The position numbers and the translations under genes are program-made. Positions 1 to 9,705 of a DNA stretch of 64,000 nucleotides are shown in pieces. The DNA lies in contig JANUWI010000005.1 of NCBI GenBank assembly GCA_025504975.1, positions 2,480,001-2,544,000 on the forward strand, read 5' to 3'. How positions within the stretch are numbered: the stretch's first letter is position 1; each line of letters opens with the position of its first letter. This DNA comes from Plenodomus lindquistii (Eukaryota > Ascomycota > Dothideomycetes > Pleosporales > Leptosphaeriaceae). The notes beneath the pieces were generated by a model that was given only the letters and a program-made list of their open reading frames with translations, did no database searches and had not been told where the DNA came from.

Positions 1-313
1 TATACCGAAGAAGAGGGTACCAACGGTGGATAGGGATCTGCGAAATTCTGATACACCAATGGCTCGGCCTTTTCTCGATGTGATACGGAAACTAGCAAGG
101 GTTCCAGCCGATGTGTCTATATCCTGTAGCTCGCAGCAGTGGGACAGGCGGGAGTATTTGCCGCGTTGTCCCTTCCGCATGACCTTAGCAAGAGTGGGGT
201 TTGGACTTTGTTGCGGCAGTTCAGAAGAGCAGCACAGTACACGCATGAAAATTCGCGCAATATCGGGAGACATTAGGTAGGGGATGCGATCGTTGTGAAC
301 CCCGCAGCCAAGA
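1..313. other. Left edge, no gene recognised
   Basis: This is the 3' flank of the reverse-strand oxidoreductase. Open frames are short, overlap each other and start on non-ATG codons. No conserved protein is seen. Confidence 0.5.
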
Positions 314-1444
314 CTATTTAGTACCTCTAATTCCAGGGGTATCCGTAATTCTGAACACGAACTTGGTCGCACTGGCGGACCCGTCTTTCAGTTTCTTCAG
401 GGCGCCTTCAACTCCTGTTAAGCCGCCAGCACATTCCTCTTGGTTCTGCGCGCGAAACCAACCCTTTTCCAGCCCTCTCGTGATATAACGACAGTAGACA
501 TAACCAAGGTCCTCGAGTGGGCCATGTACGTCAAAGACATCGGACTTGCTTTGATGAATGGAAGCCGGGATGTCTGAGTACTTGGAGGAGTAATCGTGCG
601 GGGGCCCAAGGACGAGACTAATTCTCCCATGCTCAAGGTCAAGCGCTTGGACAAGATTGATGTAAGAATTGCTCCCAGCGGTGGCGTCAAATGCATGTAG
701 CAGCTTGCGGCCCTTCAACGCGTCTTTGATCTCTTGCACAACCGCTTCGTCACCCTTTCTGTAATCAACGATTACATCGCCTTTAGACGGATCAAGCATG
801 CTTTGCACATGATCCTGTGCTTTTCCCGCAACAGCGATGATAGGGTGGATATTAGATTTCTTCGCGAACTGAATAGCATAGGTGCCCACGGCCGAGGAGC
901 CTCCGTATATAACGAGCGGGATTGATTCAGTTGCTGGGCTTGTCGGTTGCGGAAGGTTAAGACGGTCAGCTGCGTAAAGCGCTACCGCTGCCGTCAACGC
1001 TGCAAGGGGAATTGCTGCTGCTTCTGTTGGGACCAGTCAGCCAGAATTTCGTCGCTGAATTATAGGAATGGCACCGATGGCAGGTAGGATGAGGCGTAAT
1101 CCACCTTTGAAGCTCGTTTTCGCCGGTAGGAAGAAGGTTGTACACGCTGGTGCGACGGCATATTCTGCGTAGCCTCCTCCAGCAATTGTTGTGAAGGCAG
1201 CAACTCTATCTCCACGACGGAACTCTGTCACCCCTTCGCCCACAGCTTCCACGAATCCAGCAATGTCGTTACATTGGTTGCTTGGCGGTGTGTCTGGGAC
1301 AAGAGAAAAGACTTTCCAATCTTTCGGGTTACTGCCACAGTACTCGACCTTGACGAGCACCTCCTCCGGCCCTGCCTTCGGAATGGGGGCATCTTCAATT
1401 TGAACCTTGGGCCCAGAGCTGACCTTAGCAACCTTCATAGACAT
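314..1444 (-). CDS. Zinc-type alcohol dehydrogenase-like / quinone oxidoreductase (MDR superfamily)
   Basis: A two-exon gene of 349 residues, the usual length for fungal MDR or trans-enoyl-reductase-like enzymes. Exon 1 (1444-1105) holds the GroES-like half with 'VEYCGSNPKDWKV' and 'GDRVAAF'. Exon 2 (1023-314) holds the Rossmann half with 'VIYGGSSAVGTYAIQFAK'. The intron (1104-1024, 81 bp) has a slightly unusual GTGGAT donor, a CTGAC branch site and a CAACAG acceptor; removing it gives a smooth 'SFKEAAAIPLAAL' junction. The ATG at 1444 begins MSMKVAK. The family transfers NAD(P)H hydride to enones, quinones or polyketide intermediates; substrate is unknown here. No biosynthetic cluster lies next to it, so a ToxD/CipB-like stand-alone oxidoreductase is the safest reading. 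Confidence 0.9.
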
Positions 1445-2205
1445 GATGATGATGCAGACCAGTATAGTTGAGAGAAGTTCAATTTAGTATACGAAGGCGA
1501 TCGTTTTTAATAAGTCATCGCACAAGCCACCCGTACGCTCCAAAACGCGCATTCATTGGAAACAAATCGCCTTTGCAGTGGATGCCATAGTTCTGTATGA
1601 TGGGAGCGCTAGTCCCGATCAATTCGGAACTGGTTCTGCTAGCGTTTCCGAAACTCAATCTCGGTGAATATAGGAGCCGACACTCGCGCCACCCGCTAAC
1701 CCCGTAGTCTACGTTGATTCTCAAAGTTGAACAGAGGGACGCAACCGGTCACCGGTGTCACAGTGTCGGTGGATATTTCTCCTTGTGTTTCGCTTGCAAC
1801 GTATACCCACAGTACTGACAATCCGATGTATGTAGCTGAATTTTCCGACTTACGCTATTCCATCTCTTACTACCATCTCCTAATCACGTAAATTGAATGG
1901 CCGAAGGGTATTGCAGTTACTTGTCTTACAATGTATTGTTCTCCACAGATCCCAAGCTTCTTCCTTTCTCATTTGCCTTGACGCACCTCCTAAGTATATG
2001 ATTACCTCCTACTTACAAATGTCTTGCACGAAGATCGAAGTATCGATGTGTTTAGATGGAGATGTAGTGATACTTTTACATAAGATACTGATCAGCTACT
2101 TCCCATGATTCAAGCTCTCATTTACGCTCTACCCCACTTCAAAGAAGACTTGTGTTATATAGAGATACAGTGAACTCGATATGAAGACGACACCGTAGCC
2201 CTGGC
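1445..2205. other. Intergenic, nothing recognised
   Basis: Between the oxidoreductase start and the 3' end of the secreted-protein gene. Only short overlapping open frames without family features are present. Confidence 0.5.
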
Positions 2206-3108
2206 TTACCAAGGCACGCTGCCGAACCACTCCTGGATCTGGTCTGGTGAGTAGCATCTATCTGTGCCCTCTTGTCTCTTCTCGAGTGGTACCGATCTCA
2301 TCATATTGGACCTCTTCGACATACTGGATGCCGTGATTGCCGTTCCATTGGCCATCTTCAAGGTACCAGGACGTTCCCAGATAGTCTCAATGTTACCGCC
2401 CTGCAAATCAGCCGCAATGATCTACGAATTTCCAATTAGCCACTGGGCAATGTTCACGTACGTCGCAGCAAAAATGATACTCACAGTGTCAACCTGACCA
2501 CCAGGGTTACCAGTTCGCTGCAAAGCCGGCTGCTCCACCGTACCCCAGATTCCATCCTGGGGCACGTTGTCCGTGAAGTTTGTCATAACAGTCGCGAAAT
2601 TATCGCATGAAATAGCCATGGCCTCGGACATGTGAGAGAAGTACTCGATTCTGGCACTGTCTTCGCTGAAGATGCAGCGGAGACGGTTGTCCTCACTCGA
2701 TTTATCTCCGTTGTAGTGGTCACAGCTCCACATGTCCTGCGGAATGTCAGCTGGTTTGAAGACGAAGGAGGTGCCGGAAACGAACCCAGATGGTGGTCAT
2801 GGAGGCGCCGCCAGAATGAGCGAAGCGTTTGGCAATGGCGCTGAGCCATGCGGTGTAGAACAGGCAAGTTGAGGCTTCTGGCTCGACAATCTTGTTGTCC
2901 ATGAAGTACTGGTTGAATGGGGTCAGCCAGGTAAGTCACTTTCCGAGATCTGGTAAACCAGAATGATACTTACATCGATCGAGTACTTGGAGACATCATC
3001 GCAATCAACCCGTCTGGCGAGCTGTTTTCCAGTGATGGGTGAGCCGAACCCAGTTTGGACTTGGGCAGCCATCAAGGCAATGGAGCTGAGTACGCTGGTG
3101 AAACGCAT
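2206..3108 (-). CDS. Small secreted protein with C-terminal YSPDQIQEWFGSVPW tail
   Basis: Four exons (3108-2974, 2908-2786, 2736-2485, 2421-2206) join in frame to 241 residues. The introns are 65, 49 and 63 bp with GTAAGT, GTTCGT and GTGAGT donors. The N-terminus is a signal peptide (MRFTSVLSSIALMAAQ, predicted cleavage near residue 23), then a dibasic 'LARR' before the mature start 'VDCDD'. The core has several Cys (near residues 40, 58, 90, 106 and 129) and Trp-rich stretches such as 'TTIWDMWSCD', resembling a family of fungal secreted proteins of unknown function. Past the core, 'MSKR' and 'LEKR' look like Kex2 sites, and the last 22 residues end in the tail shared with the gene at 4987-5767. 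Translation from the ATG at 3108 is preferred because the upstream open frame lacks an ATG. An effector role is possible but unproven. Confidence 0.85.
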
Positions 3109-3193
3109 GGTTGCTGAGAATATTTGAGTGTAGGTTAAGGTGATGAGAATCTGTTTGGGGATGATATTTGGTTCTCTAGGGAGTCTCAATTAT

Positions 3194-3200
3194 CTTTATA
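3194..3200 (-). promoter_or_regulatory. TATA-box candidate of the secreted-protein gene
   Basis: TATAAAG on the reverse strand, about 86-92 bases upstream of the ATG at 3108, a plausible distance for a fungal TATA element. Confidence 0.4.
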
Positions 3201-4986
3201 GCCGTATGAAAGGCTCTAACTAAGACATCGAGTTGGCCTTATGCTGCATGATCTGACATTGAGCATTGACAAAAGCTCATCACATACCCAAAGAGACTGC
3301 TGACTGCATCTGACCCTAAGGATGGATTTGCCCATCGGCTTTGGAAAGAGGTTATGCGATCCTTCACTAAGCCAAACATGTATCTCACCAACAACCAGAG
3401 TTGGTCCTGGGCATGAAAATAGTACATCCAAGCTCGTTTCGTTGAGCCGAAGGATTTCCATCATGAGCGAAACCCGTTCCAAGCGTAATACGCCGAGACT
3501 GTGATCATCAACCTTGAAGAGTATTGGGAGTGTTGGGTTCAATCCTTGACATATAGGAAGGGGCTCAGTTCTCGTGGAGCATTGCCACAACCACAGCGTC
3601 ACAGAAAGCATAGCTCTACTGTAGACAATCCCTACAGGAGTCGTATCATCCGAGTCTCAAGCATATTCAGTGTACGTTAAGAGAGTCAGACATACTTTTG
3701 CAGTCTCTACTTGATGGAAAATCGATCATTCAGTTGGAGACTTCTTGAACACGCACCACAGTACACGGTGATATTCCCCTTCGACTGTCGTATCTCATCG
3801 GTCCCTCGTACATCCAAGCCTTGGCCTCAGTGTGAAGGACGCCTAAAGCCACTCGCCCCATAAGCACCTTTCAAAAAGATGCAATACAGCACGTGTGATA
3901 ACACAACTGACGCTGATGTAAGTGATAAATCTACTGCTCGCTTACCGAGTACCGACATACGTCTAACAGCCGCATTCCCGTACCAAGCGTCCTGATGATT
4001 ATTGCGAGCTTGTCACATCTCATCCCATCTCCATATCGTCGCACTGATCCCAGTAAGCGACGCATGGCATTCGTATTTACGTGCTAGATTGCCATGCATC
4101 TCGGACCCAGTTTCCTTCTAAATTGCATCCGCGGAGTCCAGTGCTGCAGAGTGGGGTATGAAACGGGTGGCTTGCCGATGCATGAGGTGAGCATGCGGGG
4201 GGCCTCATGCTACTGCATGTAGTCGAATCGGGTTGAACAAAGAGTCTTGTACGAAACTATTGCCTCATCTGGTCATGGCATCTGTGGTTCCTTGCAAGCT
4301 GACACTTGGCACTGCATACAGAGTACAGCTCCAGATATAGGCGCGATATGGAAGCCGGCATAGGCCCATACAGGATATTTCCAAGTTAGGTCGCACTCCC
4401 ATCAAATTTGACGAATTAGCAGGCCAGCCTGACCAAGATGCATAGCAGCAGTTCGTCAAACTTAGACGGGCCTGCGACTTGACTTGCAGATCTCTAGGGT
4501 ATTCAGTCCTCGTGAGCGTACTATATTGGCAAGGCGTTCATGTGGAGGTCAGGTAGATAGATGCTCAGCCACCCCACCAGACTTCATGCAGGACCCCTGT
4601 AACCACCCGAGACTTCCTATTTTGTCTAGCACGTGGTACTATTGCCCAGGGTCATGAACAACACCCGGAATTGATACTACACCACGCTCAACATGGGACC
4701 AAACGAATAGGCGTTCCAACTCAACATCTCCTCCTGTCAGCCTAAGGCATCCAAGGCCAATCATCCGTCTTACCCACCTACCGAACCAGGCAGCCAAGTC
4801 AGCACACCAATCGCATATACCGCTACGTCATACGCAGCCCCATTAACACAGCCTCAAAGGTGTTCACACCTAATCACCTTCCTCTCCATTCATTCATACT
4901 CCATGCCTTTCTTACCTTCGCAAACAACTCTCTTAAGACTGCAGCAACAAACCCAACATCTCCAACCACCGCCACCAACAACCATA
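3201..4986. other. 1.8-kb intergenic region
   Basis: No conserved gene seen. A 131-residue reverse open frame (3611-3216) has an ATG but no recognisable domain. An 8-bp inverted repeat GCATGAGG / CCTCATGC lies at 4180-4187 and 4203-4210, around a G run. The 3' part is pyrimidine-rich and is probably the promoter and 5' UTR of the next gene. Confidence 0.45.
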
Positions 4987-5767
4987 ATGTCCCTCTGTTT
5001 TCTCACCGCGTTTACAAAGTTGAAAAGTGGCGCTATTACACAGCAAGAATATACGGAGCATTTACTTGCCCATCTACGTGGGACCCGACATCCAGAAGAC
5101 GCCGCGCCGAGACTAGAGCCGCTGGCCAACTTCGAACCCTGGGCTGCGGCGCTGAGGGATATTGCTTTGACAGAATCGTATCAGCCTTTGAGTGGTAAGC
5201 AACATGACCTATAACTTCGTGGGTTGGGAAAGTGATGGGATCTAAGGGTGAACAGATACGTCGACGCACGCACTACTCTTTTCCCACAGCATCTCCGGCA
5301 ACCTCCCAGCCTTCACATCCACACTCACCCACCTCCGCACCACCTATCCAACACCAGATATCCTGCAACCAGCAGCCTGCCTAGCAGCGCAACAACAACA
5401 CCTCCCCATCCTGGCATACTGTGTCGACGAGCAAGGCGCAGAGTTCGACCGGTATTTAACGCGCGCCGCGCAGCTGGGGGCAAAAGGGAGTGTGCCGTTT
5501 CTTGAATGGCTGCTGGAGAGGAATTGGGCGGGGATAAGGGATGATGAGGATGCGGTTGTGAGGCAGATTAAGCATTTTGGAGAGGAGAGTATGGAGGCGG
5601 AGTGGTTGAGACGGAATGCTGGGAGGGGCGCAGAAGGGGGCAAAAAGGACGATGGAGGGGCGGAAGCACCCAAGGGGAAAGACAAACCAAAGAGTGGTAC
5701 AAAGGATCCAAAGCAGGGGTATACGCCGGAGCAGATACAGGATTGGTTTGGGGATGTACCGTGGTAG
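4987..5767 (+). CDS. Hypothetical intracellular protein with C-terminal YTPEQIQDWFGDVPW tail
   Basis: Two exons (4987-5194, 5256-5767) with a 61-bp intron (GTAAGC...GAACAG) give 239 residues. There is no signal peptide or membrane segment. Residues about 1-165 are helical and could be a degenerate helical-repeat protein, for example ankyrin-like, but no family is certain. Residues about 185-222 are a low-complexity Gly/Lys/Asp linker. The protein ends in a 15-residue tail almost identical to that of the secreted protein 1.9 kb away on the other strand. The ATG at 4987 has A at -3; an in-frame ATG at 4903 would add 28 residues but has a poor context. Confidence 0.8.
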
Positions 5768-6046
5768 AGTGTGTGGGATTGGGGAGCGAGTTAGGACAAG
5801 GGGGTGTGAGAGTACGTCCATGGTTGTGAATACTCCCAGCATCTGACGGTAATGCAGTATGTCTAGCTTAGTAGTATCTGTGCGAAAAATTCATCTGGTC
5901 ACGTGCGATGCAGGGCCGTTCCCCTCAGTTATTAGGTACCAATGAGCCAGATGTAGGTGGTGATATGATTGGGTATATAAATTTGTGATCGTCTGCTTCC
6001 ACATCGCTTGTGCATTGCTATAAACGTTTGTGAGATTGTGAAAATT

Positions 6047-7024
6047 TCATCGAGGTGAACGAGCGCGATACGGAAGCGGCGAGGTCTCTGATCGTGAACG
6101 CTCATTTTTCGCATCTCTAGATCGAGATCGGTGCCGCTCACGATCTCTTGACCGGTCGCGTCTGCTCCTTGGCTCGTCCCGTCGGTCACGAGACCGATCA
6201 GATCGCTTTCTGCGGTGACGTTCTTCTGAATCATCTCGACTTCGCGATCGTCTCCTTCTGCTCTTGTCTGTGTCCTTGTCACGACTCCTGCTGCGATGTT
6301 CTCTGCGTCTCGAGTGCTTGCTATCCCCCTCTTCCTTGTCCTTGATCCTCCGCCGTTCTCGATCGCGTGAGCTGTCCCTATGCCGATGTTTGTCCTTTCT
6401 CCGTGCTCGCTCCTTCTCTTTACGGCGCTGCTTCTTCAGCTTAGCCAATGCTTCGTCGACCTTCTCTTGCTGGCGCTTGATGAGTGCGTCGCGCATGGGA
6501 TCCTCTTCATCCAGCTTCTCCAATAGACGGTCCATTTCAATCTCCTCGGGCAACATGGGTCTGTCCTCGTCGGAATCGCTCTCGCTCTCCGTCTTCCTGC
6601 GCTTGCGCCTGCCACCATCTGACTCGGGCTCTGGATCGAGGTCGAGTTCGCCCATGGTGTTGTCGCGCATATCTTCGTCATCTCTGGGCTTGTAGCGCGC
6701 GTGGTCTACCCTGATGACTCGGTCCATGATGGTTGATCCTCCCAGGTTATCCACGGCCAAGTCGCAGCTTCTTTGGTCCTCGTATTTGATCCATGCGAAG
6801 CCTCGTGATTTGCCGGTTTCCTTGTCTCTTGCTAGTTTTATCCAGACTGGTTCGCCGTACTGTGAACATATGGTGATGATGTCACCTTCTGAAAGTTCAA
6901 AGGGTAGGCCGCCAATGTAGATGAAGGCGGTGTCGCGGTAGTCGGTGTGCCATGAGCCTTCTGGGTTGATACCAGCCTCGAGCTCACGCTTGTTCAGCTG
7001 TTGTATATTGCGTACCGAGTTCAT
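6047..7024 (-). CDS. IST3: U2 snRNP / RES-complex RRM protein Ist3 (RBMX2-like)
   Basis: A single-exon gene of 325 residues. The N-terminus 'MNSVRNIQQLNKRELEAG' is characteristic of Ist3/RBMX2. One RRM follows at residues about 32-112, with RNP2 'AFIYIGGL' and RNP1 'KSRGFAWIKY'. The rest is a charged tail with acidic patches and then a long RS/RD/RE-rich segment typical of splicing factors. Ist3 belongs to the retention-and-splicing (RES) complex with Bud13 and Pml1 on the activated spliceosome, in the nucleus. Yeast Ist3 is shorter; the RS-like extension is usual in filamentous fungi and metazoa. It is divergently arranged with the dynein chain gene, 423 bp away. Confidence 0.93.
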   Translation of the reverse strand: MNSVRNIQQLNKRELEAGINPEGSWHTDYRDTAFIYIGGLPFELSEGDIITICSQYGEPVWIKLARDKETGKSRGFAWIKYEDQRSCDLAVDNLGGSTIMDRVIRVDHARYKPRDDEDMRDNTMGELDLDPEPESDGGRRKRRKTESESDSDEDRPMLPEEIEMDRLLEKLDEEDPMRDALIKRQQEKVDEALAKLKKQRRKEKERARRKDKHRHRDSSRDRERRRIKDKEEGDSKHSRRREHRSRSRDKDTDKSRRRRSRSRDDSEERHRRKRSDRSRDRRDEPRSRRDRSRDRERHRSRSRDAKNERSRSETSPLPYRARSPR

Positions 7025-7447
7025 GATTGGAGGTGGTCGCGCGCCCCAGTAGTGGTATGTCGTGCCTGGGTGTCGCGTGGAAGGCGCGTCCAGGTGGTCT
7101 GAAGATTGGAAAGTTACAATGTTATGAATCGTGTCTCGAGACCCAGACTCTAGAAATGGTGTGACTATGAGTTATGGTGTGTGCAATGGCTATGCGGAGG
7201 TGTCTGTCGGCCAACTTTTGTAGCTGGGCTTGGCAGGGTCCAAGCGACCGACACTGACGCTGGTAAACACATTTGCATGCATCGTCTTCAGCCACCCTCA
7301 CCGCCCCACTTGTCTCCCACTCGCGGGCGCATCGCTCTTGCCGTGTTTGTCGCTAGCCCATTGCCACTGCCCGGGACACGTCTCATGCCGCCAACTGTGT
7401 GACAAGATTGTCCATCCCACGCGTCCAACCTCCGCAACACGTCCGCA
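7025..7447. promoter_or_regulatory. Divergent intergenic promoter region (IST3 / dynein LIC)
   Basis: Both flanking genes are transcribed outward from these 423 bases, so both promoters must lie here. No convincing TATA box is seen, as is common for housekeeping genes. Confidence 0.5.
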
Positions 7448-9190
7448 ATGAGCGCGCGCCGCCTACCCAACTTCCCCACGCGCTTGCCGGGAAGCCACGC
7501 CCGGCCGGACAGCCGCGATGGCGACAGAGAGGAGATCTGGAAGCCCATGCTGGACAACATCTCGAGTGGGAAGCGACTGCCGGAGAAGAGCTTGCTTGTG
7601 CTGGGTACGTGGAGCGAAAGGGGAAGGACCGGTGGACACTGACCAGGACATAGGGGGCACGCCAGAGACACAGCGCGAGTTTCTCGAGTCGGTGTCAACG
7701 GACAGCAATCGCAGGCCGCCAGACCGCGGCAGGAAGCCGCCAATTGCCAACCAGTTCGCGCTCGGCTACACCTACCAGGACGTGCTGGACACCGACCACG
7801 AAGGTGCGAGTCTCTTCCCAGTACGACAATGGTCCAAGACTGACTCTTGTAGATACCCTCGCCCGCCTGTCGCTCTATCTCCTCGCCAATCCATCGCCGT
7901 CCTTCACCCCCCTAATCAAGCCGTACCTCAACCCGCGCACCCTCCCCCACATGCTGATAGTCATACTGCTCGACTGGAACCACCCCTGGCTATGGATACG
8001 GCAGCTCCGGGACTGGATACGAGTGTTGAGGTCGTTGGTCGTCTCACTCGACGACGCCTCCAAAGTGGTCCTTGAGGAGAACATACAGATGCTGCAGGAC
8101 AAGGGCCGCAATCTCTCGTCCGAAGGCAGCAACATGGAGAACGTCAAGATTCCCATGGGGCCGGGAGAGTGGGACGAACCACTGGGTCTGCCACTTTGCG
8201 TCGTCTGCCAAAACGCTGACAAGATTGAGTCATTGGAGAAGGAGCGAGGGTGGAAAGAGGAGGAGTTTGACTTCATCCTCCAGTATCTGCGCACCATTCT
8301 GCTCAAGCACGGCTCAAGTTTGGTCTATACCATGCCCACAGCGCCAGGATCACTCCGAACCCTGATACACTCAACACTTGGCATCAAATCACTGCTGAAA
8401 CAGGAACAACTGCGTCATAACGTGACTGATCGCGACCGAGTGCTGGTCCCGCCAAACTGGGACTCATGGGCAAAGATCAGAATCTTGAGGGAGGGTTTCG
8501 ACGTTGAAGGAATTAGCCAAAAGTGGAGTGTGGACATTGACATTCCCCGGCATATGCGACCAACCAACGGCCAAGCGCTACCACCATCGGAAGAGGACGC
8601 CCAAGTCCTGGAGTCCACTGCCCCCGTGGAAGAAGAAGAAGATGAGGGACCATCTGCAACAACCATCTACGAAGACACCATCCGCAACCCCGAGTCAGAC
8701 TTTCCACTTTCAGGGCTTGCGAAGCAGACGAATGCCCTCGAGATATCGAGCAAAGACGCACAGGCCTTCCTTACAGAACAGGTTACGGTTTTGGAACAAC
8801 TACGACGAGATGATGACAATGAGGCTGCTCTCAAAGCTGCTCGCAAGGAGCACGATCCAGCCGCTAATCGAACGTGGGTCGACGATGCGTCTGGGATTGT
8901 CGAAGACCACATTGGGCCGGTACAATTTAACATGGGTGGCATTCAGGTGAATGCCGACGACATGGTGAAGAGGCTACAGGTATGTTTACGCTACGTGCAA
9001 GGACTCATACCATACGGAACTCGAGCACCAGAGCTAACCTGCGCAGGACCGCGAAGCAACACGCGCCAATGATCCCGACACACCAGTAACCAAAACTCAA
9101 GATCCGACATTGGTGAGCAACGAGAAACTCCGCTCATTCTTCTCGGGTCTCGTCAACAAAGGTCCTACGAATGGCCCAAGGGGTGCCTGA
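7448..9190 (+). CDS. Cytoplasmic dynein light intermediate chain
   Basis: Four exons (7448-7604, 7654-7803, 7853-8979, 9047-9190) join to 525 residues; each intron has GT-AG borders. The ATG at 7448 starts MSARRLPNFPTRLPG. The body matches the fungal dynein light intermediate chain family (DLIC, Ras-like fold): 'EIWKPMLDNISSGKRLPEK' near the start, 'LLDWNHPWLWIRQLRDWIRVL' in the middle, and a C-terminal half with an adaptor-binding-type region and an acidic patch ('EEEEDEGP'). The protein joins the dynein heavy chain to cargo adaptors for minus-end transport of nuclei and endosomes. The P-loop position reads 'LVLGGTPETQ', lacking the GKT/S needed for nucleotide binding; fungal DLICs are generally degenerate here. 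Confidence 0.92.
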
Positions 9191-9705
9191 AGCGTACCTA
9201 ACTCCGCTTTTCTTCATGCATACGCCCTTGATCAGTGATCATGCGCCCATAAGCTAATCATTCACCTTCTATACCCGGCCACACTTGCGTAGCGTTCCTC
9301 TTTGGTCCATTGGAAGATCGCATCTAGAGCACGGTTTTATACCCCAATGTTACAAGCTATGTACATCTATCACTCACAGACATGCCGTTACCTCTGCTAC
9401 CATTCATGCATAAATTTACAGAGTGGTTCAATGCCCTTCAAGCCCTTCTTTATCCTTGCAACGTACTCCAAAACTAACGGGCAAGCTAGAATCTTAGATT
9501 TTGAAGGCGGATTTTTTCGTTCAGGCATTACTCATAAGGGCGGGGTTGCCGTGTGCACCGCCCTTCTCCACTATTGTGGCTTGCCTAATTGCAGATCAAC
9601 CGATGGACAAACCATGATGTACAGGCTCCGGGACTAACCTTTGTGGGCAATCCACCCAGATCGGATCAAGATAAATACCATCTTCATCGCATATCTTGGT
9701 GGGTA
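9191..9705. other. Intergenic
   Basis: 3' flank of the dynein chain gene and presumptive promoter of the giant gene. A 111-residue open frame (9302-9637) overlaps the possible upstream extension of that gene and shows no domain. Confidence 0.4.

Noticed and set aside
3216..3611. 131-residue reverse open frame with an ATG
   Set aside because: No domain, no convincing signal peptide and no splice partner; an overlapping frame is equally open.
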